This document shows, piece by piece, positions 46,356 to 56,750 of a DNA stretch of 64,000 nt (within the stretch, counting starts at the first letter, position 1; every line of letters begins with the position of its first letter). Origin of the DNA: Diplolepis rosae (Eukaryota; Arthropoda; Insecta; Hymenoptera; Diplolepididae); NCBI GenBank assembly GCA_030998225.1, contig JAPYXD010000704.1, positions 8,308,001 to 8,372,000 on the forward strand, written 5' to 3'. The notes under the pieces are model-generated. The model had not been told where the DNA came from and made no database searches. It saw nothing but the letters and a program-made list of their open reading frames with translations. Made by a program: the position numbers and the translations under genes.

Positions 46356-47942
46356 ATGTCGGGACCCAACCCCAGTGAATTAGGGAAATCACAAATTCAA
46401 GAAAATCCTATTACGCGCAGTCAAGTTAAGAAAAATACTGAACTTGCAAAAATTGTGGCACAAAATCAAACTGGTCCCCTTAAACCAAAAAGAACAGTTA
46501 CTGTAAAGGAAAAGGTAACTAAAGATAATTTTGAAAATATTTCTAACAAGGATAAAACAAATATCAGTTTGCAATTAGATAATATTTCTTTAGAGAAAAC
46601 CTTAACGTTTGAACAATTCGAAACTGCCGGAACAAGCAATTTATCTCATTCGAATAATTGGCTTAATTCAAATTCAAAAACTAATTCGAGTATTATTTGT
46701 GGATCAATTGATCAGGACGAAACATTAAAAAACGAAACTACTTATATTAACAACGAAGATATAAGTTTACTTAGTTCAACGATAATTCCCAAAAACACAG
46801 TCGAAGAAAGGACTAAAATAAATTTATCAGAAAATTCTCTTAAACGCCAAACGGTTTTAAGTAATAACGATAGCGACGATAATAGTACCGACAACGAACA
46901 AATGGAACAAATTGTTCACAAAAATCCTGCAGAAAACGTTAATCCAATTAGAAACAACGAAATGGACCTACCTAATAATCAACAAGTATCCTTACGCGAC
47001 GCGTTAGAAGTAGTACCCTTATTTGATGGAAGTAATATTCCATTATCACATTTCATTGAAGGATGTTATGAGGCAAAGGCAATGCTGCCAACACCCGCAG
47101 CTCAAGAAAATCTAGGACGATTATTAAGAAGTAAATTATCAGGAGAAGCGAGAAAATGTATCTTTGGATCGACTTATAATAATATGGAGGAACTAATTGA
47201 GAAACTTAAAAGAGTATACGTCCCAGCAAAAAGTGTGTATCAGTTGCAAGGGGAATTAGGGAATACCCATATGTGGGAAAAAGAGAACGTCCTTTCCTAT
47301 GCAGCTAGAATTAAGGATATTGCCGACAGAATCGAAGACGCTCATAGACTCAACAATAATTGACAAGTAGATAATACCTTCAAACAGAACCTTCAAAAAG
47401 ATGTTATTCAATGCTTTATTCGCGGTCTGCGTCCCGAATTAGAAATTCGAGTAAAAACAAAGGAAACATTCAAAGAAGTTTTCAATGACACAATCAACGT
47501 AGAAAGAGACTTGGCAGCATCATCCGCACTACGCAGAAATAAAAATTCAGATTATTTAAAAATGGATGATTCGATAAATAATAGAAATAATAAAACAACT
47601 CGGTTCAATGTTGCAAGATATAACAACATAAATTGTATAATATGTAAAAAACCAGGTCATGTTGCTGAAAATTGTTATCAACTACCCAAAGCACAAGGAG
47701 CAGTATCTAGAAAACAAAGTCCTAATTTTTTAATGCAAAATCAACACCCTGGTAATAATCACCAACGACGAGAAAATATTTACAATAATTCTGCAAGAAA
47801 TAATTACCGGAATAACCACTTTTTAGGAAACAGAAATAACAATTATGATAATAATAACTATCCGAATAACAATTTTTCAAGGAACAGGAACAACAATTAC
47901 AATAACTTTTCAAGTAACAGAAATAATTATCCTAACAGCAAT
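46356..47942 (+). pseudogene. Ty3/Gypsy Gag, first part (one stop, then insertion)
   Basis: The start at 46356 gives MSGPNPSELGKSQIQ. The first 230 residues are polar and Asn/Ser-rich. From about residue 220 comes a capsid-like segment (VVPLFDGSNIPLSHFIEGCYEA, then LRSKLSGEARKCIFG and the AARIKDIADRIEDA helix). A single TGA at 47361 interrupts, but the same frame continues with FIRGLRPELEIRVK and a nucleocapsid with the zinc knuckle CIICKKPGHVAENC, followed by an Asn/Arg-rich spacer. At 47942 the frame is broken by the 1.74-kb gag-only non-LTR insertion. Gag would package the element RNA in cytoplasmic particles. Confidence 0.88.
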
Positions 47943-49683
47943 TTTTTTTTTTTTTTTTTTTTTTGAGGAAGGGAGAAATGCTTTATGCACCGTCAAGGGA
48001 ACTCCGTGCCCCCTGGTGTGTGGGACTCTGCTGCTCGCGCAGTCCTACCCACTAAAACTCCCTCCCTGTCTCTAGGCCGTGGAATCCCACCTCGGAACCG
48101 CCGTTAGGCATTACTTCAGGGTGGGGGCCATCTTGAGGCGGTTTTAACCTCTCCTCCGTGCTTCTTCGTCTATTTTCCTGGACTTGCACCTCCAGATCTC
48201 TTCTCCATGGCGGCCCTCCTAAGGCTTCCTGTTGGGGGCTGCCTCCCGAAAGGCCGCACAGCGCATAGTGCCCGGTATATGATCATTCCGGGGCTTTTCT
48301 TCCATTGCGGTACAGAGGTATCACCGCGGTTGTCTTGTGCAGGACCCCGCGGTATGTCCCTCCTCGCCGCATCTCCAGCAGCACCTACTTCGGTCTGGTC
48401 CACGACAGTCCACTGCTATGTGGCCAAAGCCAAGGCAGCGATAGCACCGGTTAATCTCCTTCTTCTTGCGAACCCTGCATGATACCCACCCAATTTTGAT
48501 GTGGGCCGCCTTGAGGAGTTTCAAGGCTTTTCCCTCCTCTAAGAGAACGAACGCCTTTCTGTTTCCCCTGTAAGGGTCTCTTCGTTAGGGAGACGGTGAG
48601 CTCTATTTCCGACTCTTGCTCGAAGAAGCCTCTCACAGCCTCCTCGACGTCTCCGGTTCCAATGGTTGGTTCCAGGTCGGTGATTTCAACCTCGATCCTG
48701 GGGATGAGATGGCGTACCGTCCCCTTGGCTCCAACCGCTTCTTTGAAGGCAATGTCTACCCTCCCTCTGCATTTTGTGGAACATTTCAGTTCCACCAGCA
48801 GATCTTTGGAGCGCGTCTCCCTGATTCCCTGGACTGTGGCGCCCAGTTCCTCAGGGTTAACGCTCTTCTTCAATTCGCGCAGGATTGAGGCGTAGCTCAT
48901 CCCCTCTACCGGTTTGATGAGCACCGCCTCTCGTCGCGCACGGCGTGGTGACTCCGGCGTTTTAAAAGGCTTCTTCCCTTTTCTTTTCAGGCGGTCCTTC
49001 TTCTTGGGGACCTCGACCCACTCCTCTTCTTTTTTGGAGGCTTTAGGCCTCTTCTCCGCCGGTTTCTTTACCACTGAAACCTCCGGACTCGCTGTCGGCT
49101 CTCTATGCCGCTTGCGCGTGTCCGGCGTGGATCTCGCAGCCGGCTGTGGGAGGGTTTGGCTACCCTCGTCTGCAACTTCCTTCTTTTTTGATGGTCTTAC
49201 CTCCTTCATCTTTCGTACCATCAGGCCCCTCATCAGGTATTCGAAGGAGTCGAGGGAGCATACGGTATCGTCGATATCGTACCGCAGCGCCCCGAGCCCC
49301 TTCTTCATCTCCTGTATACCATCCCTGATAGGGAGGTGCATGTTCTTTTTGAACCTGGAGAAGTTCTCCATCTTCTCCAGGGCCGATTCCACCTTCGAGA
49401 GGATCTCCAGCTGCTGCTCGTTCCGCTGGTGAAGCCAGTCCCGGTACTGCCGTACTTGGGACTTATCCGTCTCAAACGGATCCGGCGTCTCCTCCGTTAC
49501 ATCTAACTCCCCTCCAAATAGCTCCTCACATACACTTTTATTTAAATTTTTAAACTCCATTTTTATTCCCACGATTAGCTAGGGAAGTATTCGGTCCGCC
49601 CCTGCAGAGCCCCGCATGCAGGGGTAAGGCCTCAGTACTCTAGGAGGTGGCCTGGTTTCCGAAGAAACCAATGCAGGACCGGG
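47943..49683 (-). mobile_element. Gag-only (HAL1-like) R1-type non-LTR element, complete insertion
   Basis: Inserted in the Gypsy gag with a 14-bp target duplication: ATCCTAACAGCAAT at 47929-47942 and 49684-49697. The A-tail is seen as 22 or so T from 47943. The 5' end at 49683 starts CCCGGTCCTGC, followed by a 110-base 5' UTR shared with the R1-like element at 10.6 kb. It holds one gene, an ORF1 with zinc knuckles, and then goes directly to a 3' UTR. No endonuclease or reverse transcriptase is present. The older copy at 2103-2600 has the same ORF1-to-3' UTR join, which suggests a non-autonomous family that moves with an R1-like partner's enzymes. Confidence 0.88.
48321..49572 (-). pseudogene. 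R1-type ORF1 (Gag) with CCHC zinc knuckles, one frameshift
   Basis: It starts at 49572 or at the internal Met four codons later (MGIKMEFKNLNK). The first 130 residues form a charged, probably coiled-coil region (QRNEQQLEILSKVESALEKM). Then comes a long basic linker (KKPAEKRPKASKKEEEW, RRARREAVLIKPVEGMSYAS), then the ELKCSTKCRGRVD region and EVEITDLEPT typical of R1/TRAS-type ORF1. Near 48550 a one-base shift moves the frame from KRPLQG into RDPYRGNRKAFVLLEEGKAL. The shifted frame carries the tandem knuckles CYRCLGFGHIAVDC and CCWRCGEEGHTAGSC and ends at about 48321. It binds element RNA in the family. It may be truly broken or use frameshifting; the former is more likely. Confidence 0.88.
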
Positions 49684-50009
49684 ATCCTAACAGCAATAGA
49701 TTCCACAATTACAATAATAATAATTTTTCGAGAAACAGAAATAATGATAATAGACAAGAAAATTTAAATCACAACAGGTATGCAAATCACAGACAATTTT
49801 TAAATCAAAATAGCCAACGAGAAATACGAAATCAGGAATTAAGTAGACCAAATCAAAATTATCCACAAAAATCAGAAGTTATATGCAACTATTGTAAAAA
49901 ACCAGGACATGTTAGAACAAATTGTAACGTTAGATTAAATAAACAACAATCGCAAAATTCGGAAAACTCAAACGGTCTCCCCAGTACGGATGCACTGAGG
50001 AAAGCGTAA
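49684..50009 (+). pseudogene. Ty3/Gypsy Gag, second part (nucleocapsid end)
   Basis: This continues the Gag frame after the insertion: an Asn/Arg-rich spacer, a second zinc knuckle CNYCKKPGHVRTNC, and a Ser/Asn-rich tail ending in DALRKA and TAA at 50007-50009. Pol lies in the -1 frame and is open well upstream of this stop, so a -1 frameshift would make Gag-Pol, as usual in this group. Confidence 0.85.
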
Positions 50010-50011
50010 GG

Positions 50012-51655
50012 CAAGAACCAGAAGCATCCACTTCTAACGATCAACCGGCTATAAAGATAAGCGTTTCCAAACCAAGTATAATTCCATCGATAATGATATG
50101 CACAGAAGGCCTTCAAAGCCCTGCTCGCATGATGATAGATACCGGTGCTGGTCGAAATTTGATTAAGCAAAATTCCGTAAATCCTAATTTGCCAATAGAT
50201 GGAAAAAGAGTGTTAAAACTTACAGGAATAAATAATTTACCACTTTTTACAATGGGACAAATACAAATAAACATTCTAGGATATCCAATAATATTGAATA
50301 TAATTCCTAATGAAGTTCCAATAGATGAAAACGGAGTTCTAGGTTCAGAATTTTTTCGAGAAAAAAAAAAAGTCAATATAAATTATGTATCAAAATGTCT
50401 AGAAATACAAAATAAACTGTATCCATTTGAATCGACACAGATATTAACAATTCCAGCTAGAACAGTAACGACATTTTATGTTCCAATTGAAAATACTGAC
50501 AAAAGCGAAGGTTACGTACCTCAGCTACATTTTGGCGAAGGAATTTATGCAGGAGACGCAATTGTAAAAAATTGCAACGGAAAAGCTTATATCAAATTTG
50601 CAAATACAAACGAAATTTCAGTAACGATATCAATACCAGCTATTACTTTAGAAGACTTTGAAGAAAGAGATTTTCAAAATGTAACAAGTCAATCAAGCAA
50701 TTTAAAAAACTTAAGTGATGACGATTTATCTAACCAAATTCTGAATAGCTTCTTAAAAACCGAAAATTTTTTCAACAATCCATGCAGATTTTTCAACATA
50801 ACAGGTGAAGAAAGAATAGAATGCATCAAAAAACTTCTTCGTTTGGATCATTTGAATCAAGACGAATACGAACATGTAGAAAGATTAATTATTAACAGTG
50901 CAGACAGATTTCAAATCCCAGGAGAACCACTTGAAGCTACTAACGTTTTGCAACATTCGATTCCAACTACAGATGATTCTCCAATTTTTTCAAGACAATA
51001 TAGATTTCCCCCTGTTCATAAAGAAGAAATTACAAAACAAGTTGACGAATTATTAAAAAATAAAATAATAAAACCTTCACAGTCACCGTATAACACTCCA
51101 GTTTGGATTGTTCCTAAAAAACCAGACTCTAAAGGTAAAATAAAATGGCGAATGGTTCTAGACTTCAGAAAACTTAATGAAAAAACAATCGGAGATTCTT
51201 ACCCACTACCTAACATAAACGATATACTCGATTCACTCGGATCTGCCAAATATTTTTCAGGGTTTGATTTAGATACTGGTTTTCATCATATAAAAATGGA
51301 TCCTAAAGACTCTCATAAAACTGCATTTTCTACACCTCATGGCCATTATGAATTTGATAGAATGCCCTTTGGTTTAAAAACCGCCCCTGCAACATTTCAA
51401 AGGTTAATGGATATTACTTTAACTGGATTAATAGGGACAGAACTCTTTGTATATCTTGACGACATAGTCATATTTGCTGATACACTAGAAGAACATGAGA
51501 AAAAATTTAATAACTTAATACAACGTCTTCGAAAAGCAAACCTTCATTTACAACCAGACAAATGTGAATTTCTACGACCTGAGATAGGATATTTAGGTCA
51601 TATAATTGATAAAAATGGAGTTCGACCGGACCCCAAAATCTTTCTTGTGGAATAA
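50012..51655 (+). CDS. Ty3/Gypsy Pol: protease and reverse transcriptase, truncated
   Basis: An uninterrupted frame whose first Met is at 50093 but which is open upstream into gag (-1 frame). Near residue 17 of the Met-started frame is the aspartic protease core MIDTGAGRNLI (D-T-G), with ILGSEFF-like GVLGSEFF about 60 residues later as the second protease block. The RT begins near residue 320 (IIKPSQSPYNTPVWIVPKK), continues with WRMVLDFRKLNEKT, the first catalytic Asp in FSGFDLDTGFHHI, MPFGLKTAPATFQ, and the active site VYLDDIVIFA. The frame stops at 51653 just after HIIDKNGVRPDPK, where the family would go on to RNase H and integrase. Those are absent: sequence from another element's 3' end is joined here. 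No in-frame stop occurs in the retained part. Confidence 0.92.
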   Translation, partial: QEPEASTSNDQPAIKISVSKPSIIPSIMICTEGLQSPARMMIDTGAGRNLIKQNSVNPNLPIDGKRVLKLTGINNLPLFTMGQIQINILGYPIILNIIPNEVPIDENGVLGSEFFREKKKVNINYVSKCLEIQNKLYPFESTQILTIPARTVTTFYVPIENTDKSEGYVPQLHFGEGIYAGDAIVKNCNGKAYIKFANTNEISVTISIPAITLEDFEERDFQNVTSQSSNLKNLSDDDLSNQILNSFLKTENFFNNPCRFFNITGEERIECIKKLLRLDHLNQDEYEHVERLIINSADRFQIPGEPLEATNVLQHSIPTTDDSPIFSRQYRFPPVHKEEITKQVDELLKNKIIKPSQSPYNTPVWIVPKKPDSKGKIKWRMVLDFRKLNEKTIGDSYPLPNINDILDSLGSAKYFSGFDLDTGFHHIKMDPKDSHKTAFSTPHGHYEFDRMPFGLKTAPATFQRLMDITLTGLIGTELFVYLDDIVIFADTLEEHEKKFNNLIQRLRKANLHLQPDKCEFLRPEIGYLGHIIDKNGVRPDPKIFLVE

Positions 51656-51798
51656 ATAACTGTTAAAAGCGAATATAAAAAAAATGTAATTACGTGATGT
51701 GACGCATTGCTAATAAAATAAAATAAAGTATATGAATGAAACTTGAGTAAGTTTAAACATGTCGATTTCATCCCCATGTTCAAACATAAGGGGGGAGG
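51640..51798 (+). promoter_or_regulatory. 3' end of a related LTR element with polypurine tract
   Basis: After the broken RT, the text AACTGTTAAAAGCGAATAT ... TTCATCCCCATGTTCAAACA leads to a polypurine tract AAGGGGGGAGG (51788-51798) and an LTR start TGTCGTCACATCCCGTGAC at 51799. The same arrangement occurs 1350 bp downstream at 53138. The LTR start is a relative of, but differs from, the LTR at 44261. Confidence 0.75.
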
Positions 51799-53137
51799 TG
51801 TCGTCACATCCCGTGACTATCGTGAATGCGACTTAAATATAAGAAATTTTTTCTCTTTTATGAAATTATATAATCTGATTTAAAAGTAATCTGCGTGAAA
51901 ATATATTGAAATCAATTTATTGTATTCTATGATTATTAAAACAAATTTTACAAAAATGTTGACATTTTAAATGCTTTTAGAAATATGTATGTAGATAAGC
52001 TTGAAATAGAATATGTTATATTACAAAGTATGTGTCTTACAAATAGATAAACGTTTGATTGAAGCACATATTGAATTATTTGAGAAATGAAATAGTTTAT
52101 ATGCAACTATACAAATTTATTCATGAAAAGAAAACAAAATATAATAAAAATACAAAAAATAACAAATAAAAAAGTATTCATGTGTGTAATAAAGGTCAAT
52201 TAAAATTTTAATCACATTTGCTTATATCAATATGTATAATCGTTAGTGCTTTATTATGAAAAATGTTTAATCAAAATATGTTAGATTGTTTAAATTTAGA
52301 AATGCGGAATAATGCATGTTCACGAATACATATTAATAAATAAAATATTTATGGGTCTAATAAATGTCATTCGACATTACATCTAGTTACAATATCAATA
52401 TATGTGTGGTTAGCGTTTTTAGACAAATAATGTTTAATCAATATATATGCTGAATCGTTTAGATAAAATAAAAATAAAACGAATCATGTATGTGTATGTA
52501 TGCAGATTCATTCATAAAAATAATAACAAAGCAAAAAATTAGAAAAATAATAAAAATAGTATGTAGTCATATCTAGCTCTATTGAAATATTTCTCAAATT
52601 ATTGAAAATTATCCATTAGTATGTATGTTTTAGGGTTTTGCGAACAAGACTTTTTAATCGCACCATTGCACTAATCAAATTTTAATGAATGAAAAATATA
52701 CAAAAACAAATATAATATTAAACTTTTCAAAACATTTGAATCAACATTTTGTATTGTATCCATTTAAATATATCGTTGTCCGAATATTTAAAACAATGTA
52801 TCGATATATCTCGTAATAATATTAAAAGCTTCATTGTGTGTGTTTTTTGCACTAAATATTCGAAAGTTTTAATTCAAACCATTGTGAATGTAATCACTAT
52901 TAATTGTGCGAAAACATGTCTATGTATGAAATTCAATGTATTAAATTTAATGTATTTGTGAAAACACAATTCTTTACCTATCAAAGTATAGTATAAATGT
53001 ACACCACAGACGATAAGAATAGCTCCAAGTCATCTCGACGAAAATTCTATCTTAACAAGAATTCTACTCAAAAGCGAATGTTAACTTAATTATTTCAAAA
53101 AGTTGAACACGGTCATTGCATCCCCGTGTTCGAACTT
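51799..53137 (+). mobile_element. Related LTR (type B) and 3' internal sequence
   Basis: It begins TGTCGTCACATCCCGTGACTATCG. The body is very AT-rich and contains diverged tandem units of about 170-180 bp (GTTTAATCAA(A/T)ATAT near 52265 and 52431, TAATAAATGTCA/TAATAAAGGTCA near 52185 and 52360). From about 53000 it runs into a second pre-polypurine region (TACTCAAAAGCGAATGTTAAC...GCATCCCCGTGTTCGAAC). The end of the LTR could not be set. No coding frame was found. Confidence 0.6.
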
Positions 53138-53224
53138 AAGGGGGGAGGTGTCACGTCCCGTGACCGTCGCTATTTATTTATATCATAATACCAAAATATG
53201 TAAAATTAATAAAATATTTTAACA
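53138..53224 (+). mobile_element. Second polypurine tract and LTR start (type C), truncated
   Basis: AAGGGGGGAGG at 53138-53148 followed by TGTCACGTCCCGTGACCG at 53149. Only about 75 bp of this LTR remain before the 111-bp tandem repeat that hosts the DIRS element. Confidence 0.7.
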
Positions 53225-53335
53225 TTTCAATGAGATCCACACTGAATTTTAGCAAATGATATGCTATAAATGAAAACATTTGTGCTGCTCTTCAGCAGTT
53301 CCATGCTTAAGTAACAGTGAGTTCTTTGATGAAAA
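53225..53335 (+). repeat. 111-bp tandem repeat unit, left of DIRS
   Basis: TTTCAATGAGATCCACACTG starts the unit, followed by AATTTTAGCAAATGATATGCT and a CTGCTCTTCAGCAGTTCCATGCTT region. Exactly 111 bp later the DIRS element begins. The continuation is found to the right of DIRS at 58521. Confidence 0.8.
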
Positions 53336-53524
53336 TTGAATGATTAAACGAACTTACCAAGTGAAGTTCAATCATAATTGTACGAAGCTCCTTTTCCGAA
53401 ATGATCATACACGTAGTAGTCCCTTTGCTTGTACAAATAATCCACACATTTCAAAGTATTGATTTTAAAAAGAAAAACAAAATGCTCCGCTGTGCCAGGA
53501 CACCCACTAACAGCTAAGTTCATT
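53336..53524. repeat. DIRS left inverted terminal repeat
   Basis: The shared part, from GATCATACACGTAGTAGTCC to CACCCACTAACAGCTAAGTTC, is the inverse of 58375-58498 with few mismatches. The outer 67 bases (TTGAATGATTAAACG...) are unique to this end and are matched only in the internal complementary region. Confidence 0.88.
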
Positions 53525-53599
53525 ATTTTAAAGTTAACAGCTGTAATGGTCCACTTGGGTGCATTTTCCAAATGCAGTTGGGAATTCAAGGGTGGGAGT

Positions 53600-53708
53600 G
53601 ATCATTTCGGAAGAGGAGCTTCGTACAATTATGATTGAACTTCACTTGGTAAGTTCGTTTAATCATTCAATTGTACTACGCTCCTCTTCCTCATGATCAT
53701 ACACGTAG
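53600..53708. repeat. DIRS internal complementary region
   Basis: First half, GATCATTTCGGAAGAGGAGC to TTTAATCATTCAA, is the inverse of the outer left end (53336-53408). Second half, TTGTACTACGCTCCTCTTCC to CATACACGTAG, is the exact inverse of the outer right end (58484-58520). It thus equals a junction of the two element ends, as used for circle formation in DIRS replication. Confidence 0.92.
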
Positions 53709-53839
53709 ATGTTTAAAGTCATTACAGCTGGCCGTATGGTAGAAAGAAATATTTTCTGGTTGGGAGATTTCGATTGTACGCACAATTGAAAAAGCAAACG
53801 ATTTTATTTTAGACTTAAAACGGAAGATTAATCAACTTC

Positions 53840-54829
53840 TTACAGCGTTAAGATCGTTTTAGCAAACTTATCTCTTTCCTGAGTAAGGGGCAAATTATAA
53901 AATTTTGCGAATGTCTTTGACCTCTCGGTCCAGCCCGCAGTTTTCTTGATAATAGAAATATCTAGGCCCTTTCTCTCTGCAGCAGAAGTCGAGGCGTGGC
54001 GAGTTGAGTACCCAGAAAATATACTTGTGTCAATTTTACATTTTTCTAAAACACCCCTAACCCAACGGCTCAGAGTTTGAGAAGAGACTGGTTCGAAGGG
54101 GGGGTTGAGAGATATGAACAAGTTTTCAACGCCCTCTCGTAAGGATCTGGTTTTCTCCAGGTAAGCTTTGAGAGCTGAGGCGACGCAAATCTTTTCTTCT
54201 TTTTTATACCAGGGAATAGTGAGCACTGGCTGCTCCTTGTTGAGGCCGGAGGTTTTAATTCTCGACGGAATTTTTATTTCAACTTTATCATTTTGAAACC
54301 TAATATTTTCAGTTTTAATAAGTGAAAATGTCTGCAATCTATGCCCTGTAATCAAGGCCAGCATCGTTATAAGCTTCTGAGATAGGTCTTTAACAGGTAA
54401 TTCGTAGGATTTTGGCAATTCACGATAATGATCTAACACAATTTTTGGATCCCAAGTCAGGTCGTATCTTGGCTTAGAAGGCCTTTCTTTACTTATATCA
54501 TTGAAATATCTTTTGATTATATAATTCTTCGCTAAATCGGGTCCTGCAAGGAGAGCCAGTGCCGACCTGTATGAATTCAGGGTCCCATAAGACCCTCCCT
54601 TGTTAAATTCATCTGTTAAATATAACAGTGTTCCTGGTATTCCAGGGCGACAGGGGTCCAAGCCTTTATCAGCGCAGAAGAACCACCATTTTTTTAATCC
54701 AGTCTCGTATTGTTTCCACGATGATTGAGACAGGGATGAAAGTACGATGTCGTGCGTCTCTGTTGGGATCCCCTTCATTTGATATACTTTCCGGACAAGA
54801 TTCCTGCCACCAGGATAAGTTTTCTCCAA
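53840..54829 (-). CDS. DIRS tyrosine recombinase
   Basis: A 329-residue open frame starting at 54829. It would integrate the element's circular DNA by site-specific recombination. The N-terminal half holds a core-binding region (LSQSSWKQYETGLKKW, YGTLNSYRSALALL). The catalytic half has the first Arg in LALITGHRLQTFSL, the second Arg in GYSTRHASTSAAERKG, AGWTERSKTFAKFYNLP with the Trp and the nucleophile Tyr. In this family the second box usually reads HSTR; here it is YSTR, so the catalytic His is replaced by Tyr (one base change). The frame overlaps the end of the upstream gene by about 55 bases in another frame. Length fits the family. Otherwise intact. Confidence 0.92.
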   Translation of the reverse strand: MEKTYPGGRNLVRKVYQMKGIPTETHDIVLSSLSQSSWKQYETGLKKWWFFCADKGLDPCRPGIPGTLLYLTDEFNKGGSYGTLNSYRSALALLAGPDLAKNYIIKRYFNDISKERPSKPRYDLTWDPKIVLDHYRELPKSYELPVKDLSQKLITMLALITGHRLQTFSLIKTENIRFQNDKVEIKIPSRIKTSGLNKEQPVLTIPWYKKEEKICVASALKAYLEKTRSLREGVENLFISLNPPFEPVSSQTLSRWVRGVLEKCKIDTSIFSGYSTRHASTSAAERKGLDISIIKKTAGWTERSKTFAKFYNLPLTQERDKFAKTILTL

Positions 54830-56750
54830 AAGCTGGGCTTTTCCCTGTCAAATGGGAGAGAAACATTAGTATCAGCTCTAAGCAATACTGGTTTCGAGGA
54901 TAGCATTGACTGAAAAGTTGGAAACCAGGGCTGTGCTGGCCAGTTTGGCACAATAACTATTCCAGTCGCTTTTTCTTGCTTGATTTTTTGTAAGACTCGT
55001 AATATTAATGAGAAAGGGGGAAATGCATAGAAAAATTCGGCGCTCCAGGAAATCGTAAAAGCATCGGACGCCACAGAAGCCGGGTCAATTTTCCATGACA
55101 CGTACCGACCACATTTGGCATTTGCCCGCGCGGCGAAAAGATCAATTTCGGGAATACCGAATTCGGAAATTACTTTCCGAAAGGCTTCTTCCGTAAGCTC
55201 AAATTCGGTATTGGTTTTTAGGCTCCTCGATTCAGCGTCTGCTTCTGAGTTTTCTCGAGACGAAATATAAGCAGCGAAAACCCAGATATTTCGTTGCTCA
55301 CACCAGCCCCAAATTTTTTAGCTAATAAACTCAAGTTTTCTAGTTGAACTCCTCCCATTCTGTTAATATAAGAGATAGCTGTCGTGTTATCAATACGAAT
55401 CAGTATTTGACAATCTTTAAGATCAGAGGCAAAACATTGGAGCCCTAAAAAGGCTGCATTAAGTTCCAGATAGTTGATACTCAAGGACCTTTCATGCTCC
55501 TTCCAAAAACCGTGAGACAACTTGCCGTTACAAGAAATACCCCAGCCCGTAGCAGAGGCGTCCGAGAAAATCGTAATATCGAAGTGTGAACTACGAATTG
55601 GGTTGTTATTTTGCAATCCAATTTTACCCCACCATTCGAGTTCTGCAAAGGACTCTTTATCAATTGTCAATTTTGCATTGTAGTTCTCATTATTTTCTCG
55701 CAGTGCTTTAAATTTTAACCGTTCGCATGCCTTAGTGTGCACTGGGACATAATTAACAGCAGGTAAACACGACACCAAAAAACCCAACATTTCAGCGAAT
55801 TTAAGAATTCTTGATTTTTCCACCAATTTAAATGTTTTTACTAAATACTGTATTTTCTCTTTTTTAGATTGTGGAAGTGTAACCTCCATTTTAGCCGAGT
55901 CGTAGATAAAACCGAGAAATTTACAAAGTTTTTGTGGCGATATCTGAGATTTTTCAAGATTGACAAGGAGCCCTAAATATTCGAATAACGACTTAGCACT
56001 TTCTAGAGTGGACCTACAGGCCCTGTCTGATTTTTCTATAAACAGAATGTTATCGATATAGATGACCATCGTAATGCCTTTCTTACGCAGAAAGGAGACC
56101 ACAGGTTTCATAGTTTTTGTAAAAACGTATGGCGCTGTACATAACCCAAAAGACAGACACTTAAATTCGTAAAGCTGACCGTTACAATAGAAACGCAGAT
56201 ATTTTCTGTGTTTTTCGTGAATCGGAATTGAATAATAGGCATCTTTTAAGTCAAGGGTCGCCATTAAGCAATTTTGGAACAAAAGTCTACAAACAGTTCT
56301 CCCGTCTTCAAGTTTAAAATGAACGGGGTCGATAAATTCGTTAAGTTTTTTTAAATTCAAGATAAAGCGACTCGTGCCATCAGTTTTGAGCACGAGAAAT
56401 GTTAGAGAAATGAATTGATCTTCCACATAGGTACATTTTTGCACTGCGCCCTTACTACATAACTCGTTAACGAGTTGAACAATCTTATTCATTTCGTTAA
56501 ACGACATTTTATTCTCGCGTGGAGGGTTATGCTGGTATACGGGTCTTGAGAAAGGTATTTTGTAACCTTGTAACCATGTCAGCACCACCGGATCCGAGGT
56601 AATCTGGGTCCAGGGTGTGACGAAGTATTTTAGACGACCCGCGGTGATACTTGCATCGTTTAGTGATGGCGTCTCGGGGACTGATTCTTCTTGTAGTGCG
56701 GCCTGTGGTACTGCTGCTGTTGGAAACGCTTTTTTGTGTACTGGAACCAC
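54775..56750 (-). pseudogene. DIRS polymerase: RT, RNase H, methyltransferase-like domain; one frameshift
   Basis: The frame starts at 56750 (MVPVHKKAF). The RT shows VLKTDGTSRFILNLKKLNE, the first Asp in MATLDLKDAYYSIPI, FKCLSFGLCTAPYVFT, and the active site VIYIDNILFI, where the usual second Asp is Asn. RNase H follows with Asp in TIFSDASATGWG, Glu in INYLELNAAF and Asp in ILIRIDNTTAI. A one-base shift at about 55315 (in a run of A and T) moves the frame to NIWVFAAYISSRENSEAD, ending at 54775 through the DIRS methyltransferase-like region (PEIDLFAARANAKC, then FFYAFPPFSLILRVLQK and VIVPNWPAQPWFP). The shift and the YIDN change both argue that this copy is inactive. Confidence 0.92.

Noticed and set aside
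47361..47363. Programmed TGA readthrough in Gypsy gag
   Set aside because: There is a single stop in one copy with a large insertion in the same gene, so decay is simpler. Other copies would be needed to think otherwise.
48207..49432. Plus-strand open frames at 48.2-49.4 kb
   Set aside because: They are antisense shadows of the R1-type ORF1 in GC-rich DNA.
53840..54829. Phage or bacterial integrase
   Set aside because: The recombinase is adjacent to DIRS RT/RNase H with inverted terminal repeats and an internal complementary region, so it belongs to a DIRS retrotransposon.
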